Assembly: GCF_014281965.1 (NCBI RefSeq)
Contig: NZ_JACFTB010000004.1
Coordinates: forward strand, 124,001 to 188,000
Origin: Rhodococcus sp. BP22
Lineage (GTDB): Bacteria; Actinomycetota; Actinomycetes; Mycobacteriales; Mycobacteriaceae
Direction: 5' to 3'
DNA length: 64,000 nt
In this document: positions 18,420 to 28,051 of the stretch, piece after piece
Position numbering within the stretch: the first letter of the stretch is position 1
Layout: every line of letters begins with the position of its first letter
Notes under the pieces: model-generated
What the model was told of the DNA's origin: nothing
The model's input: only the letters and a program-made list of their open reading frames with translations
The model's database searches: none
Made by a program: the position numbers and the translations under genes

Positions 18420-19628
18420 GTGAACCTTCCCGCCTCGCCCGCAGTCTCACTCGAACTGCCAGATGCGGCCTTCGACGGCGTCGGTTCGCGGCCATTCGGG
18501 ATTTACGTGCACGTGCCCTTCTGTGCGACACGATGCGGTTACTGCGATTTCAACACCTACACCGCCGGGGAGCTCGGAACATCCGCGTCGCCGCAGTCGT
18601 GGCTGACCGGATTGCGTCGTGAACTCGATGCCGCTGCCGCGCTCATGAACGATCGCGCAGGATCGGTACCAACCGCTGACACGGTATTCGTCGGCGGGGG
18701 TACGCCCTCGCTGCTGGGTGGGGACGGCCTCACCGATGTGCTGAACGCCGTTCGTGGCAGCTTCGGGCTGAAGACGGGCGCCGAGGTGACGACGGAGTCC
18801 AATCCGGAATCGACTTCGCCGGCATTCTTCGAAAAACTGCGCGCGGCCGGCTTCACCCGGATTTCGCTCGGCATGCAATCGGCCGCCCCACACGTTCTCG
18901 CGGTTCTCGATCGAACGCATACACCCGGACGTGCTGTTGCTGCGGCGAAAGAGGCCCGGGCAGCGGGCTTCGACCACGTCAACCTCGACCTCATCTACGG
19001 GACCCCCGGTGAACGCGCGGAGGATCTCGACGCCTCCCTTGCTGCTGTTCTCGAGGCGGGCGTCGATCACGTGTCGGCCTATGCGTTGATCGTCGAAGAT
19101 GGAACGGCCATGGCGCGCAAGGTTCGACGCGGCGAGCTACCCGCCCCCGACGATGACGTGCTGGCCAGCCGGTACGAGCGGATCGACGCGGTGTTGTCCG
19201 GTGCCGGATTGCACTGGTACGAAGTGTCCAACTGGGCCACCGACGACGGCGCCGAATGCAAACATAATGTCGGCTACTGGGATGGCGGAGATTGGTGGGG
19301 AGCCGGTCCTGGCGCGCACAGCCACATCGGTGGAACCAGGTTCTGGAACATCAAGCACCCCGCTCGCTACGCGGACCGGTTGGAAGCAGGTGAGTTCCCC
19401 GTCGCCGGTAGTGAACTGCTCACGAGTGCGGACGTTCACCTGGAAGAGCTGATGTTGAAGATCCGTCTACGAACGGGACTGCCGGCCGGTGTGCTCGCGG
19501 ATTCCGAGCGCGCGGCGGCCGAGCAATTGGTGGTCGACGGCCTGATGGTGGTCGAGCACGATCGTTATGTCCTCACCGATCACGGCCGTCTGCTGGCCGA
19601 CGCGGTCGTCCGCACTATCGCTGCGTGA
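18420..19628 (+). CDS. hemW: Radical SAM heme chaperone HemW (HemN-like)
   Basis: The 402-residue radical SAM protein has the cluster motif CATRCGYCDF (C-x3-C-x2-C) near residue 33 after YVHVPF, then VFVGGGTPSLL near 90 and SLGMQSAAPHVL near 152. The HemW C-terminal domain follows (CKHNVGYWDGGDWWGAGPGAHS near 280). It is often annotated as coproporphyrinogen dehydrogenase, but single-copy proteins of this group lacking the extended HemN N-terminus are now viewed as heme chaperones. The upstream frame is open. GTG 18420 fits the family N-terminus. Confidence 0.88.
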   Translation: MNLPASPAVSLELPDAAFDGVGSRPFGIYVHVPFCATRCGYCDFNTYTAGELGTSASPQSWLTGLRRELDAAAALMNDRAGSVPTADTVFVGGGTPSLLGGDGLTDVLNAVRGSFGLKTGAEVTTESNPESTSPAFFEKLRAAGFTRISLGMQSAAPHVLAVLDRTHTPGRAVAAAKEARAAGFDHVNLDLIYGTPGERAEDLDASLAAVLEAGVDHVSAYALIVEDGTAMARKVRRGELPAPDDDVLASRYERIDAVLSGAGLHWYEVSNWATDDGAECKHNVGYWDGGDWWGAGPGAHSHIGGTRFWNIKHPARYADRLEAGEFPVAGSELLTSADVHLEELMLKIRLRTGLPAGVLADSERAAAEQLVVDGLMVVEHDRYVLTDHGRLLADAVVRTIAA

Positions 19629-19665
19629 TCGGGCGTTCGTTCACCGATGAGATGAGCGCTGGAAC

Positions 19666-19971
19666 TCACGCACTCAGTGCGTCGTAGTCGAACACGCGGG
19701 CGTGTAGGACCGTCCTGTTGCGCAGGGCCGCACGCACGGCTCTGTGCAGGCCATCTTCGAGGTAGACGACCCCGCGATAGTGGACCGCGTGGGGAAACAG
19801 ATCGCCGTAGAAGGTCGAGTCCTCGGACAGAAGGCGGTCGAGTTCGAGAACCTTCGTGGTGGTGACTATGTCGTCGAGGCGGAGTTGGCGGGGAGGGATT
19901 TTGGACCAGTCCCGCAGTGACAGGCCGTGCTCGGGGTACGGCTTTCCATCGCGAACACCTTTGAAGATCAC
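19666..19971 (-). CDS. Conserved protein with ParB-like motif (Rv2375-type)
   Basis: The protein has about 101 residues starting VIFKGVRDGKPYPEHG. PRQLRLDDIVTTTKV and, near the C-terminus, VYLEDGLHRAVRAAL resemble the DGxHR segment of ParB/sulfiredoxin-fold proteins. The activity is unknown. I chose GTG 19971 because GAGGG precedes it by seven bases and the length matches Rv2375, which also lies beside hrcA. The open frame continues to 20046. It converges on hemW. Confidence 0.65.
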   Translation of the reverse strand: MIFKGVRDGKPYPEHGLSLRDWSKIPPRQLRLDDIVTTTKVLELDRLLSEDSTFYGDLFPHAVHYRGVVYLEDGLHRAVRAALRNRTVLHARVFDYDALSA

Positions 19972-20182
19972 GGTGTGACCCTCGATTCGGTGTAGTTCGT
20001 CACAGCTATGTCCGTTGTCGCAGTCGAGTAACCCACTTGTCCACACTAAGGCCTAGCGGTGGGTACTGCTCTACGGACACTAGACTCGACAGGCGGGTCG
20101 GCCGGGGGAGCGCAGTCAGCAGGCTGTTCGCGTACCGACCCGGTGTATGTCATGAACAGAGCAGATGTGGAGGTGGATACCG

Positions 20183-21226
20183 ATGTCGGGCACTGATGAC
20201 CGTCGGTTCGAAATTCTTCGGGCCATAGTCGCTGATTACGTCTCCACCCAGGAGCCCGTCGGTTCACGCGCATTGGTGGAACGTCACAACCTCGGTGTGT
20301 CCAGCGCGACAGTGCGAAACGATATGGCGGCACTGGAGTCCGAGGGCTACATTACGCAGCCACACACCAGCTCCGGCCGGGTACCGACCGACAAGGGGTA
20401 CCGACAGTTCGTCGACCGCATCGCCGACGTCAAACCACTCTCGCCCGCCGAGCGGCGTGCCATTCTCGAGTTCCTGGAGAACGGCGTAGACCTCGATGAT
20501 GTTCTTCGCCGCGGGGTTCGACTTCTTGCACAGCTCACCCGCCAGGTGGCCGTCGTTCAGTATCCGACGTTGTCGGTGTCGTCGGTTCGCCACCTCGAAG
20601 TGGTTGCGCTCACGCCTGCCCGGCTGCTCCTGGTGCTCATCACGGACTCCGGACGCGTCGATCAGCGCATCGTCGAACTGGGCGATGTGATCGACGACGA
20701 GAACTTGGCCAAACTGCGCAGATTGCTCGGTGGAGCGCTGGAAGGAAAGCGTCTCGCCGCCGCATCGGCGGCCGTGGCCGAACTCGCCGAGAATGCACCC
20801 GAACCCCTGCGCGACGCAATGATCAGATCGGCGACTGTGTTGGTCGAGTCCCTGGTAGAGCACTCGGAGGAACGTTTGGTGCTCGGCGGAACCGCCAACC
20901 TGACGCGAAATGCTGCCGATTTTGCAGGTGACGCTGGCTTCCCCGGTTCGTTGCGTGCTGTCCTCGAAGCCTTGGAAGAGCAGGTCATCGTGCTCAAGCT
21001 GCTCGCTGTGACACAGGACACGCGGACTGTGACGGTGCGAATCGGTGAAGAGACCCAGGTCGAGGAGATGCGCGGAACTTCGGTGATTTCCACTGGGTAC
21101 GGTTCGGCTGGCATGGTTCTGGGGGGTATGGGAGTGCTGGGCCCCACACGCATGGACTATCCGGGAACAATTGCATCGGTTGCCGCCGTTGCGAGGTATA
21201 TCGGCGAGGTTCTCGCCGAGCGCTGA
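20183..21226 (+). CDS. hrcA: Heat-inducible transcription repressor HrcA
   Basis: This 347-residue protein has an N-terminal winged helix ([21 protein letters not shown] near residue 6, then [14 protein letters not shown] near 37) and the HrcA core with [18 protein letters not shown] near 233. It represses chaperone genes at CIRCE operators. ATG 20183, with GGAGGTGG upstream, is preferred over an in-frame ATG 18 bases earlier. I see no CIRCE site in its own upstream region. It is followed by dnaJ2, the usual partner. Confidence 0.95.
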   Translation: MSGTDDRRFEILRAIVADYVSTQEPVGSRALVERHNLGVSSATVRNDMAALESEGYITQPHTSSGRVPTDKGYRQFVDRIADVKPLSPAERRAILEFLENGVDLDDVLRRGVRLLAQLTRQVAVVQYPTLSVSSVRHLEVVALTPARLLLVLITDSGRVDQRIVELGDVIDDENLAKLRRLLGGALEGKRLAAASAAVAELAENAPEPLRDAMIRSATVLVESLVEHSEERLVLGGTANLTRNAADFAGDAGFPGSLRAVLEALEEQVIVLKLLAVTQDTRTVTVRIGEETQVEEMRGTSVISTGYGSAGMVLGGMGVLGPTRMDYPGTIASVAAVARYIGEVLAER

Positions 21227-21245
21227 TCACCGGACAACAGACATT

Positions 21246-21275
21246 GCTTGCCGCACCGCGATAGCGGAGGCAAGC
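21246..21275. other. Stem-loop between hrcA and dnaJ
   Basis: GCTTGCC (21246-21252) pairs with GGCAAGC (21269-21275). Inside it CCGC/GCGG closes a GATA loop. No T-run follows, so it is more likely an mRNA processing or partial attenuation element that sets different hrcA and dnaJ levels than a full terminator. Confidence 0.5.
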
Positions 21276-21309
21276 GCAGACCGGATCGACAAAAACGAAA
21301 GAGACTTAC

Positions 21310-22464
21310 GTGGCACGGGATTATTACGGGACGCTCGGTGTGAGCCAGAAGGCATCGGACCAAGAGATCAAGCGCGCCTACCGCAAACTTGCGCGCGAAC
21401 TCCACCCCGATGTGAATCCGGACGAGAGCGCGCAAGCCCGATTCAAGGACATCTCCACTGCCTACGAGGTCCTCTCCGATCCCGAGAAGCGACGCGTCGT
21501 CGACCTCGGAGGAGATCCACTTCAGCAAGGCGGTGGCGGCGGAGCAGGCTTCGGTGGTGGCGGCTTCGGCGGCGGACTCGGAGATGTCTTCGAAGCGTTC
21601 TTCGGCGGACAGGGCGGCGGCAGTGGCCGCGGACCTCGTGGTCGCGTCCAGCCGGGTGCCGACTCGCTGTTGCGAACGAAACTCACGCTCGACGAGTGCG
21701 CGACAGGCGTCACCAAGCACATCACCGTCGATACGGCGATCCTGTGCGACCTGTGTACCGGTGCGGGCACCAACGGTGACTCCAAGCCCGTGACCTGCGA
21801 AACCTGTGGTGGCGCGGGCGAAGTTCAGTCTGTTCAGCGTTCTTTCCTCGGTCAGGTCATGACCTCGCGTCCGTGCCCGACGTGCCGCGGAGCCGGGGAG
21901 ACCATTCCCGACCCGTGCCGCAAGTGCGGTGGCGACGGTCGCGTTCGGTCGCGTCGGGACATTTCGGTCAAGGTCCCGGTCGGTGTCAGCAACGGCATGA
22001 GGATTCGACTCGCTTCGCAGGGTGAAGTCGGCCCCGGCGGCGGACCCGCAGGTGACCTCTACGTGGAAATCGTCGAGCAGCAGCACGACGTGTTCGTCCG
22101 CGACGGCGAAGATCTGCATTGCACGATTCGTGTCCCGATGGTCGACGCAGCGCTCGGCACCTCGGTGTCGGTCGACGCGATCATCGACGGACCGACGGAC
22201 ATCGTCGTCGATCAAGGCACGCAACCCGGAGCTGTCGCGGTACTGCGTGGTCACGGCATGCCGAAGCTCCGGTCCGGAATTCGAGGTGACCTACACGCGC
22301 ACCTCGAGGTCGTGGTGCCGTCGCGCCTGGACAACAAGCAGACTCAGCTCCTCGAGGACCTGAAAGCCCTGCGAGACCGCGATGCAGCCGAGGTCGTCAC
22401 CATCGGTTCCCAGCACAGCGGTGGGCTGTTCTCGAGGCTCCGGGAAGCGTTCAGCGGTCGCTGA
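21310..22464 (+). CDS. dnaJ: Chaperone protein DnaJ (DnaJ2)
   Basis: The protein has 384 residues. The J domain carries HPD in [11 protein letters not shown] near 35, and a Gly/Phe-rich linker spans about 75-110. Four CxxCxGxG zinc repeats follow: [24 protein letters not shown] and CRKCGGDG (about 138-215). The C-terminal substrate-binding domains complete it. It stimulates DnaK ATPase and delivers unfolded proteins. The start is GTG at 21310. Two bases separate it from rsmE. Confidence 0.96.
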   Translation: MARDYYGTLGVSQKASDQEIKRAYRKLARELHPDVNPDESAQARFKDISTAYEVLSDPEKRRVVDLGGDPLQQGGGGGAGFGGGGFGGGLGDVFEAFFGGQGGGSGRGPRGRVQPGADSLLRTKLTLDECATGVTKHITVDTAILCDLCTGAGTNGDSKPVTCETCGGAGEVQSVQRSFLGQVMTSRPCPTCRGAGETIPDPCRKCGGDGRVRSRRDISVKVPVGVSNGMRIRLASQGEVGPGGGPAGDLYVEIVEQQHDVFVRDGEDLHCTIRVPMVDAALGTSVSVDAIIDGPTDIVVDQGTQPGAVAVLRGHGMPKLRSGIRGDLHAHLEVVVPSRLDNKQTQLLEDLKALRDRDAAEVVTIGSQHSGGLFSRLREAFSGR

Positions 22465-22466
22465 CG

Positions 22467-23240
22467 ATGGCGGCCACCGTTTTCTACCTCGATCCTTTAC
22501 CTCAGGTCGGTAGCACCGCTGTCCTGGACGGGAAAGAAGGCCACCATGCCGCTACGGTGCGGCGGATTCGAGTAGGAGAGCGAATCTTGCTGTCCGACGG
22601 GCACGGCGGGGTCGCCGACACCGTCGTGATCTCCGCCGAGCGTGATCGCCTCGAAATGACGGTCGATGCTCGATTCGACATGCCGCGGCCGACACCATCG
22701 GTGGGGCTCGTCCAGGCGCTGCCCAAAGCAGATCGTTCGGAGTTGGCCGTAGAACTGGCGACCGAAGCGGGCGTCGACTCCATCGTGCCGTGGCAATCCT
22801 CCCGATGCGTCGCGCGTTGGGAAGGTGCGAAAACAGCCAAGGGCGTCGCTCGGTGGCGCAGTACGGTTGCCGCCGCGGCCAAGCAGTCCCGAAGGCCGTT
22901 CGTTCCGGACGTCGCCGAACTCCATGACACGACGGCGGTACTCGAACTCGTCCGTGGGGTCGTCGCCCGCGGGGGAATCGTTGCCGTGCTCCATGAATCG
23001 GCAACCGACAGATTCTCGGAGTTGCCGCTGCGTTCGGTGAGCGAGGTGCTGTTGGTGGTAGGTCCTGAAGGTGGTTTGGACGACAGTGAAGTAGGCAAAT
23101 TGACTGCGGCCGGAGCCCGAACGGTCGTGTTGGGTCCGACGGTTCTGCGGACCTCGACCGCTGCGGCCGTTGCACTGGGCGCGATCGGTGTCTCGACGGA
23201 CCGCTGGGCGCAGCAGCCTCTCGACTTTCGTGAGCCGTAG
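22467..23240 (+). CDS. rsmE: 16S rRNA m3U1498 methyltransferase RsmE
   Basis: The 257-residue SPOUT-class enzyme has HHAATVRRIRVGERI near residue 26 (PUA-like part) and the knot motifs LLVVGPEGGLDDSEV near 195 and VVLGPTVLRTSTAA near 218. It methylates U1498 of 16S rRNA. It starts two bases after dnaJ, and its stop overlaps the next GTG by one base. Confidence 0.93.
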   Translation: MAATVFYLDPLPQVGSTAVLDGKEGHHAATVRRIRVGERILLSDGHGGVADTVVISAERDRLEMTVDARFDMPRPTPSVGLVQALPKADRSELAVELATEAGVDSIVPWQSSRCVARWEGAKTAKGVARWRSTVAAAAKQSRRPFVPDVAELHDTTAVLELVRGVVARGGIVAVLHESATDRFSELPLRSVSEVLLVVGPEGGLDDSEVGKLTAAGARTVVLGPTVLRTSTAAAVALGAIGVSTDRWAQQPLDFREP

Positions 23241-24007
23241 TGGAGCGAACCAAAATCGGTTACGGCGAGCACGAAGAGCAGTACGGGCACCTCTATCTTC
23301 CGGAGCGCTTCGCGGCTGAATCAGGCACTCCCGTACCTGTCGTCATGATCGTGCACGGCGGATCCTGGAGTGGCCAGTACAGCTCCAGCCTCGGCACCCG
23401 GTACGCCGTCGAGTTTGCGCGAGCAGGTTTCGCAGCCTGGAACATCGAGTATCGCCGGGTCGGCGCAGGCGGTCTGTGGCCCGAAGTGAGCAACGATGTC
23501 GGCGCGGCGCTCGACGCACTCATCGGCATAGCTGCCGAACTCGATTCGATCTCACTCGATCTGGCGGACGTGCGAGTGCTCGGTCATTCGTCCGGGGGAC
23601 ACCTGGCCGCATGGCTGGCAGGTCGACGCGGCGGCGCGCTGACGCCGTCGCTGGTCGTGACGCAGGCAGGTGTTCTGGACTTGGTGACTGGTCCGGCGTC
23701 GGGAATCGTCAATCCTGCTGTCCGCGCCTTGCTCGACGCCGACTACGAGGACGCGCCCGAGCTGTATCGATCGGCGTCGCCGATACACCGCGTTCCCACC
23801 GCGATCCCGATGCACTGCATTCATGGATCGCTCGACACGCTGGTGCCGGTGTCGCAGAGCGAACTCTATGTAGCAGCGGCACGCGCCGGCGGTGATCACG
23901 CCGAACTGACGATCGTTCCTGGTGAGGACCACGCCGCGTTTCTCGAGACCGGGTCGCAGAGCTGGCAGCGCTCGGTGGCTGCGGTGCTCGCCGGTACCGG
24001 CAGGTAA
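23240..24007 (+). CDS. Alpha/beta hydrolase, esterase/peptidase-like
   Basis: The 255-residue hydrolase has the oxyanion segment VMIVHGGSW near residue 36, nucleophile elbow GHSSGGHLA near 115, a likely acid Asp in HGSLDTLVPVS near 197 and a likely catalytic His in GEDHAAFL near 231. The HGGSW pattern and overall layout match carboxylesterase/kynurenine-formamidase-like enzymes. The substrate is unknown. GTG 23240 shares a base with the rsmE stop, so it belongs to the hrcA-dnaJ-rsmE transcript. Confidence 0.82.
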   Translation: MERTKIGYGEHEEQYGHLYLPERFAAESGTPVPVVMIVHGGSWSGQYSSSLGTRYAVEFARAGFAAWNIEYRRVGAGGLWPEVSNDVGAALDALIGIAAELDSISLDLADVRVLGHSSGGHLAAWLAGRRGGALTPSLVVTQAGVLDLVTGPASGIVNPAVRALLDADYEDAPELYRSASPIHRVPTAIPMHCIHGSLDTLVPVSQSELYVAAARAGGDHAELTIVPGEDHAAFLETGSQSWQRSVAAVLAGTGR

Positions 24008-24101
24008 ATGGGAATGCTGTTATTCGCATGCGCGTTAAACTCGAATCAGGCCCCGTCCATTTCATGCTCGTCGACATCGGAAAGCAGGCCATAGCCACCA
24101 C

Positions 24102-25151
24102 GTGAGTGAACACAGCGAACTTCCCACCGAACGCATGGTTCGGTCCAGCATGGAGCTTGCGCCTGAGGCCGTTCTCCCGCTGCTGGGACCCGCCGACGAG
24201 AACCTGCGGACCCTCGAGCAGCTTCTGAGCGCTGACATCCATGTCCGAGGAAACGTAGTCACTTTGAGTGGCAAGGTCACCGACGTGGCGCTCGCCGAGC
24301 GCGTCATTTCCGAGTTGGCAGCCGTCGCCAAGCGCGCGCAGCCGCTGACCGTCGATGCGGTACGCAGGGCTGTCGGCATGATGACCGAAGGTGTCGCGGA
24401 GTCACCGGCCGAAGTGCTGAGCCTGGACATCCTTTCTCGTCGAGGCAAGACCATCCGGCCGAAGACACTCAATCAGAAGCGCTACGTCGACGCGATCGAC
24501 ACCAACACCATCGTCTTCGGTGTCGGCCCTGCTGGTACCGGCAAGACCTACTTGGCGATGGCCAAGGCGGTCCAGTCGTTGCAGGCCAAGCAGGTCAGCC
24601 GCATCATTTTGACGCGGCCGGCGGTGGAAGCAGGGGAGCGTCTCGGCTTTCTGCCCGGCACGTTGCACGACAAGATCGATCCGTACCTGCGCCCGCTGCA
24701 CGACGCACTGCACGACATGATGGATGTCGAGGCGATTCCGAAGCTCATGCAGGCAGGTGTCATCGAGGTCGCTCCGCTGGCGTACATGCGCGGTCGGACC
24801 CTCAACGACGCGTTCATCATTCTCGACGAGGCGCAGAACACCACCGCCGAGCAGATGAAGATGTTCCTCACCAGGCTGGGATTCGGGTCGAAGATCGTCG
24901 TGACCGGCGATATCACTCAGGTTGACCTCCCCGGTGGCGCACGTTCGGGGCTACGGGCCGCGTCGGAGATACTCACCGACGTCGATGATATCCACTTTGC
25001 TCAGTTGACCAGTAGCGACGTGGTTCGACATCGCCTGGTGTCGGAAATCGTCGACGCTTACGAGAGGTTCGAGTCCACGAACAACCAGGATCTCTCGCTG
25101 AGCAATCGGGGACAGCGACGCTCTGGAGGGCCGCGCTCTGCTCGCCGATAG
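24102..25151 (+). CDS. phoH: PhoH-like ATPase
   Basis: The 349-residue protein has an N-terminal KH-like region, Walker [14 protein letters not shown] near residue 145 and Walker [10 protein letters not shown] near 240, followed by [11 protein letters not shown]. This is the PhoH type found with ybeY and implicated in RNA metabolism (known for the family, not shown here). The start is GTG at 24102. It opens the phoH-ybeY-corC-era cluster. Confidence 0.92.
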   Translation: MSEHSELPTERMVRSSMELAPEAVLPLLGPADENLRTLEQLLSADIHVRGNVVTLSGKVTDVALAERVISELAAVAKRAQPLTVDAVRRAVGMMTEGVAESPAEVLSLDILSRRGKTIRPKTLNQKRYVDAIDTNTIVFGVGPAGTGKTYLAMAKAVQSLQAKQVSRIILTRPAVEAGERLGFLPGTLHDKIDPYLRPLHDALHDMMDVEAIPKLMQAGVIEVAPLAYMRGRTLNDAFIILDEAQNTTAEQMKMFLTRLGFGSKIVVTGDITQVDLPGGARSGLRAASEILTDVDDIHFAQLTSSDVVRHRLVSEIVDAYERFESTNNQDLSLSNRGQRRSGGPRSARR

Positions 25152-25190
25152 AATCTGCTCGAAAGTCCCTTGTCGAAAGAGTGAGCAGCA

Positions 25191-25733
25191 ATGAGTATCG
25201 AGGTGTCCAACGAATCGGGGATGGAAGTCTCCGAAACGGATCTCGTAAGTGTGGCCCGGTTCGCTATCGCCAGTATGGACGTGCATTCAGCGGCCGAATT
25301 GTCGATGGTTCTCGTCGATTCGTCGACCATGGCGGACCTGCACATGCGGTGGATGAATTTGCCGGGCCCGACGGATGTGATGTCGTTCCCGATGGACGAA
25401 CTCGAGCCCGGCGGTCGTCCGGATTCTCCTGAGCCTGGACCGTCGATGCTCGGCGATATCGTGCTGTGCCCGTCCTTCGCCGCAGACCAGGCAGCAGCAG
25501 CCGGCCATCCTCTCGAACACGAGTTGGCACTGCTGACTGTCCACGGCGTTCTGCATCTACTCGGCTACGACCACGCCGAACCGGATGAAGAAAAGGAAAT
25601 GTTCGCTCTTCAGAATCGCATTCTGGCGGAGTGGTACGAGGATCTCCGTCGCGCAGAAGAAGCCGAAGTACAGGCGGCCCGGGACAGTCGACTGCTCGGC
25701 AAAACCGGCTTCGTCGGCGGCGACAACCTGTGA
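25191..25733 (+). CDS. ybeY: Endoribonuclease YbeY
   Basis: The 180-residue protein has the zinc motif [11 protein letters not shown] near residue 115 (H-x3-H-x5-H), plus [21 protein letters not shown] near 52. It works in 16S rRNA maturation and ribosome quality control. Its TGA overlaps the GTG of the next gene (GTGA). Confidence 0.95.
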   Translation: MSIEVSNESGMEVSETDLVSVARFAIASMDVHSAAELSMVLVDSSTMADLHMRWMNLPGPTDVMSFPMDELEPGGRPDSPEPGPSMLGDIVLCPSFAADQAAAAGHPLEHELALLTVHGVLHLLGYDHAEPDEEKEMFALQNRILAEWYEDLRRAEEAEVQAARDSRLLGKTGFVGGDNL

Positions 25734-27040
25734 GCGATGCGCCTGCGCTGATAGTGGCAGCAGTCGTCCTCGTACCGGTCGCCGGTTTGTTCGCTGCGGT
25801 GGATTCGGCATTGAACACGGTCTCGCGGGCCCGCGTCGAGGACATGGTCAAAGATGGGCGCCCGGGCGCTATCGGTCTACTCACCATCGTCGCGGACCGC
25901 CCTCGATACGTGAATCTGACGGTTCTTCTTCGCATCCTGTGCGAAATCGTTGCCACAGTTCTACTCGCGGGCGGGCTGATAGGTGTTCTCGACGAAACGA
26001 TCGCGCTTCTCGTGACTGCCGTCGTGATGGTGTTGGTCAGTTACATTGTCATCGGTGTCGGTCCCAGAACGCTTGGGCGCCAACACGCGTACTCGATTGC
26101 ACTGTTCGCGGCACTTCCGTTGAGAGGCCTCGGCTGGATTCTCGGTCCGGTGAGCCGCGTGCTGATCTTCATCGGCAACGCGATCACGCCGGGGCGCGGA
26201 TTCCACAACGGCCCGTTCGCATCCGAGATCGAACTGCGTGAACTGGTCGACATGGCTCGTGAGCGTGGAGTGGTTGCTGACGACGAGCGCCGAATGATCC
26301 AGTCCGTCTTCGAACTCGGTGATACCTCGGCGCGCGAGGTGATGGTTCCGAGGCCGGAAATGGTGTGGATCGAGTCCGACAAGTCAGCGGGACAGGCGAC
26401 TTCGCTCGCCGTGCGCAGTGGGCATTCCCGGATTCCGGTGATCGGTGAGAACGTCGACGACATCATCGGCGTCGTGTACCTGAAAGATCTTGTGCAGCAG
26501 ACGTACTACTCCACCGATGGCGGACGCGGTGTGAAGGTTACCGACGTCATGAGGCCGGCAGTATTCGTACCGGACTCCAAGCCGTTGGATAGTTTGCTCG
26601 CCGAAATGCAGCGTGACCGTAAGCACATGGCCGTGCTCATCGACGAATACGGTGGAACTGCAGGGCTGGTCACCATCGAGGATGTGTTGGAGGAAATCGT
26701 CGGAGAGATCGCCGATGAGTACGACGCCGGTGAAGTTGCCCCCATCGAAGACTTGGGTGACGGACGCTATCGGGTATCTGCGCGTGTGCCACTCGATGAC
26801 GTCGGCGAGTTGTTCGACATCGAGATCGAATCCGAGGATGTCGACACCGTCGGTGGTCTCCTGGGCTACGAGCTCGGACGAGTACCGCTTCCAGGCTCGC
26901 GTGTGCAGTCGCACGGCTTGGCATTCACCGGCGAAGGCGGCGCCGATCAGAAGGGTCGAGTGCGAGTCACGACCGTACTGGTGGAGAGGTTCGAGAACGA
27001 TCACGATGAGGAATCGTCGACAGAAGCGTCCGATGCCTGA
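25730..27040 (+). CDS. CNNM/CorC-family membrane protein with CBS pair
   Basis: The 436-residue protein has an N-terminal CNNM (DUF21) membrane domain with about four spans (residues 1-130), a CBS pair ([12 protein letters not shown] near 205, then DYxGTAGLVT-like [21 protein letters not shown] near 305) and a C-terminal CorC_HlyC domain. The family is linked to Mg2+/Co2+ efflux; hemolysin names are historical. GTG 25730 overlaps the ybeY stop. The same gene order occurs in mycobacteria (Rv2366c). Confidence 0.9.
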   Translation: MSDAPALIVAAVVLVPVAGLFAAVDSALNTVSRARVEDMVKDGRPGAIGLLTIVADRPRYVNLTVLLRILCEIVATVLLAGGLIGVLDETIALLVTAVVMVLVSYIVIGVGPRTLGRQHAYSIALFAALPLRGLGWILGPVSRVLIFIGNAITPGRGFHNGPFASEIELRELVDMARERGVVADDERRMIQSVFELGDTSAREVMVPRPEMVWIESDKSAGQATSLAVRSGHSRIPVIGENVDDIIGVVYLKDLVQQTYYSTDGGRGVKVTDVMRPAVFVPDSKPLDSLLAEMQRDRKHMAVLIDEYGGTAGLVTIEDVLEEIVGEIADEYDAGEVAPIEDLGDGRYRVSARVPLDDVGELFDIEIESEDVDTVGGLLGYELGRVPLPGSRVQSHGLAFTGEGGADQKGRVRVTTVLVERFENDHDEESSTEASDA

Positions 27041-27108
27041 GCTGTGCGGCAGAACGAATACAACCATCCCGGCCGCATCGCGCGGCGGGAAGAGCTGGGA
27101 GGTGCTCG

Positions 27109-28023
27109 ATGTCTGATTCGAGCGAAGAAGATTTTCGGTCCGGATTCATTTGTTTCGTCGGTCGGCCGAACACCGGAAAGTCGACGCTGACCAACGCGCT
27201 CGTCGGTTCCAAGATCGCCATCACTTCATCGCGTCCGCAGACCACGCGCCACACCATTCGTGGCATCGTTCACCGCGAGAATGCGCAGTTGATTCTCGTC
27301 GACACCCCTGGATTGCACCGCCCGAGAACACTTCTCGGGCAGCGACTCAATGATCTGGTGCAGGACACGTATTCCGAGGTCGACGTCATCGGACTGTGCA
27401 TCCCCGCGGACGAAAAGATCGGGCCGGGTGATCGCTGGATTCTCGAGCAGGTTCGCCACATCTCGCCGAAGACGACGCTGATCGGCATCGTGACCAAGAT
27501 CGACAAGGTCAAGAAAGAACGCGTCGTACAGCAGCTCATGGCTCTGTCGAAGTTGCTGGGGGAGAGCAGCCACGTGATTCCGGTGTCTGCCGAATCGGGT
27601 GAGCAGGTGGAGAAGCTGGTCGCCCTGCTCGCCTCCGAATTGCCACCCGGCCCTGCCTTCTACCCGGACGGGGAACTGACGGACGAGCCAGAAGAAATCC
27701 TGATGGCGGAGTTGATCAGAGAGGCCGCGCTCGAAGGTATTCGCGACGAACTTCCCCACTCGCTAGCCGTCGTCATCGATGAGATCACTCCTCGCGAGGG
27801 CCACGACAACATGCTCGACGTCCACGCAATCCTTTACATCGAACGCTCGAGCCAGAAGGCGATCATCATCGGCAAGGGTGGTGCTCGGTTGAAAGAGGTC
27901 GGTACCAACTCGCGCTTGCAGATCGAGAAGTTGCTCGGTACTCGCATCTACCTCGACCTGCACGTCAAGATCGCCAAGGACTGGCAGACCGATCCCAAGC
28001 AGATGGGCAAGCTCGGGTTTTGA
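27109..28023 (+). CDS. era: GTPase Era
   Basis: This 304-residue protein has G1 GRPNTGKST near residue 17, G3 DTPGL near 65, G4 TKID near 127 and a C-terminal KH domain with IGKGGARLKEVG near 255. It binds the 3' end of 16S rRNA and assists 30S assembly. GGGAGGTG precedes ATG 27109. M. tuberculosis has a cytidine-deaminase-like gene (Rv2365c) between the CorC gene and era. Here the gap is only 68 bases. Confidence 0.96.
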   Translation: MSDSSEEDFRSGFICFVGRPNTGKSTLTNALVGSKIAITSSRPQTTRHTIRGIVHRENAQLILVDTPGLHRPRTLLGQRLNDLVQDTYSEVDVIGLCIPADEKIGPGDRWILEQVRHISPKTTLIGIVTKIDKVKKERVVQQLMALSKLLGESSHVIPVSAESGEQVEKLVALLASELPPGPAFYPDGELTDEPEEILMAELIREAALEGIRDELPHSLAVVIDEITPREGHDNMLDVHAILYIERSSQKAIIIGKGGARLKEVGTNSRLQIEKLLGTRIYLDLHVKIAKDWQTDPKQMGKLGF

Positions 28024-28051
28024 TTCGATCGGGCCGTGTCGACGGTGTTCC

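Noticed and set aside
20047..20182. CIRCE operator upstream of hrcA
   Set aside because: No TTAGCACTC/GAGTGCTAA or GC-rich variant is present in the interval.
27029..27116. Short ORF between the CorC-family gene and era, where mycobacteria have a deaminase-like gene
   Set aside because: It is only about 27 codons (starting [11 protein letters not shown]), overlaps both neighbours, has no RBS and no similarity to the deaminase motif.
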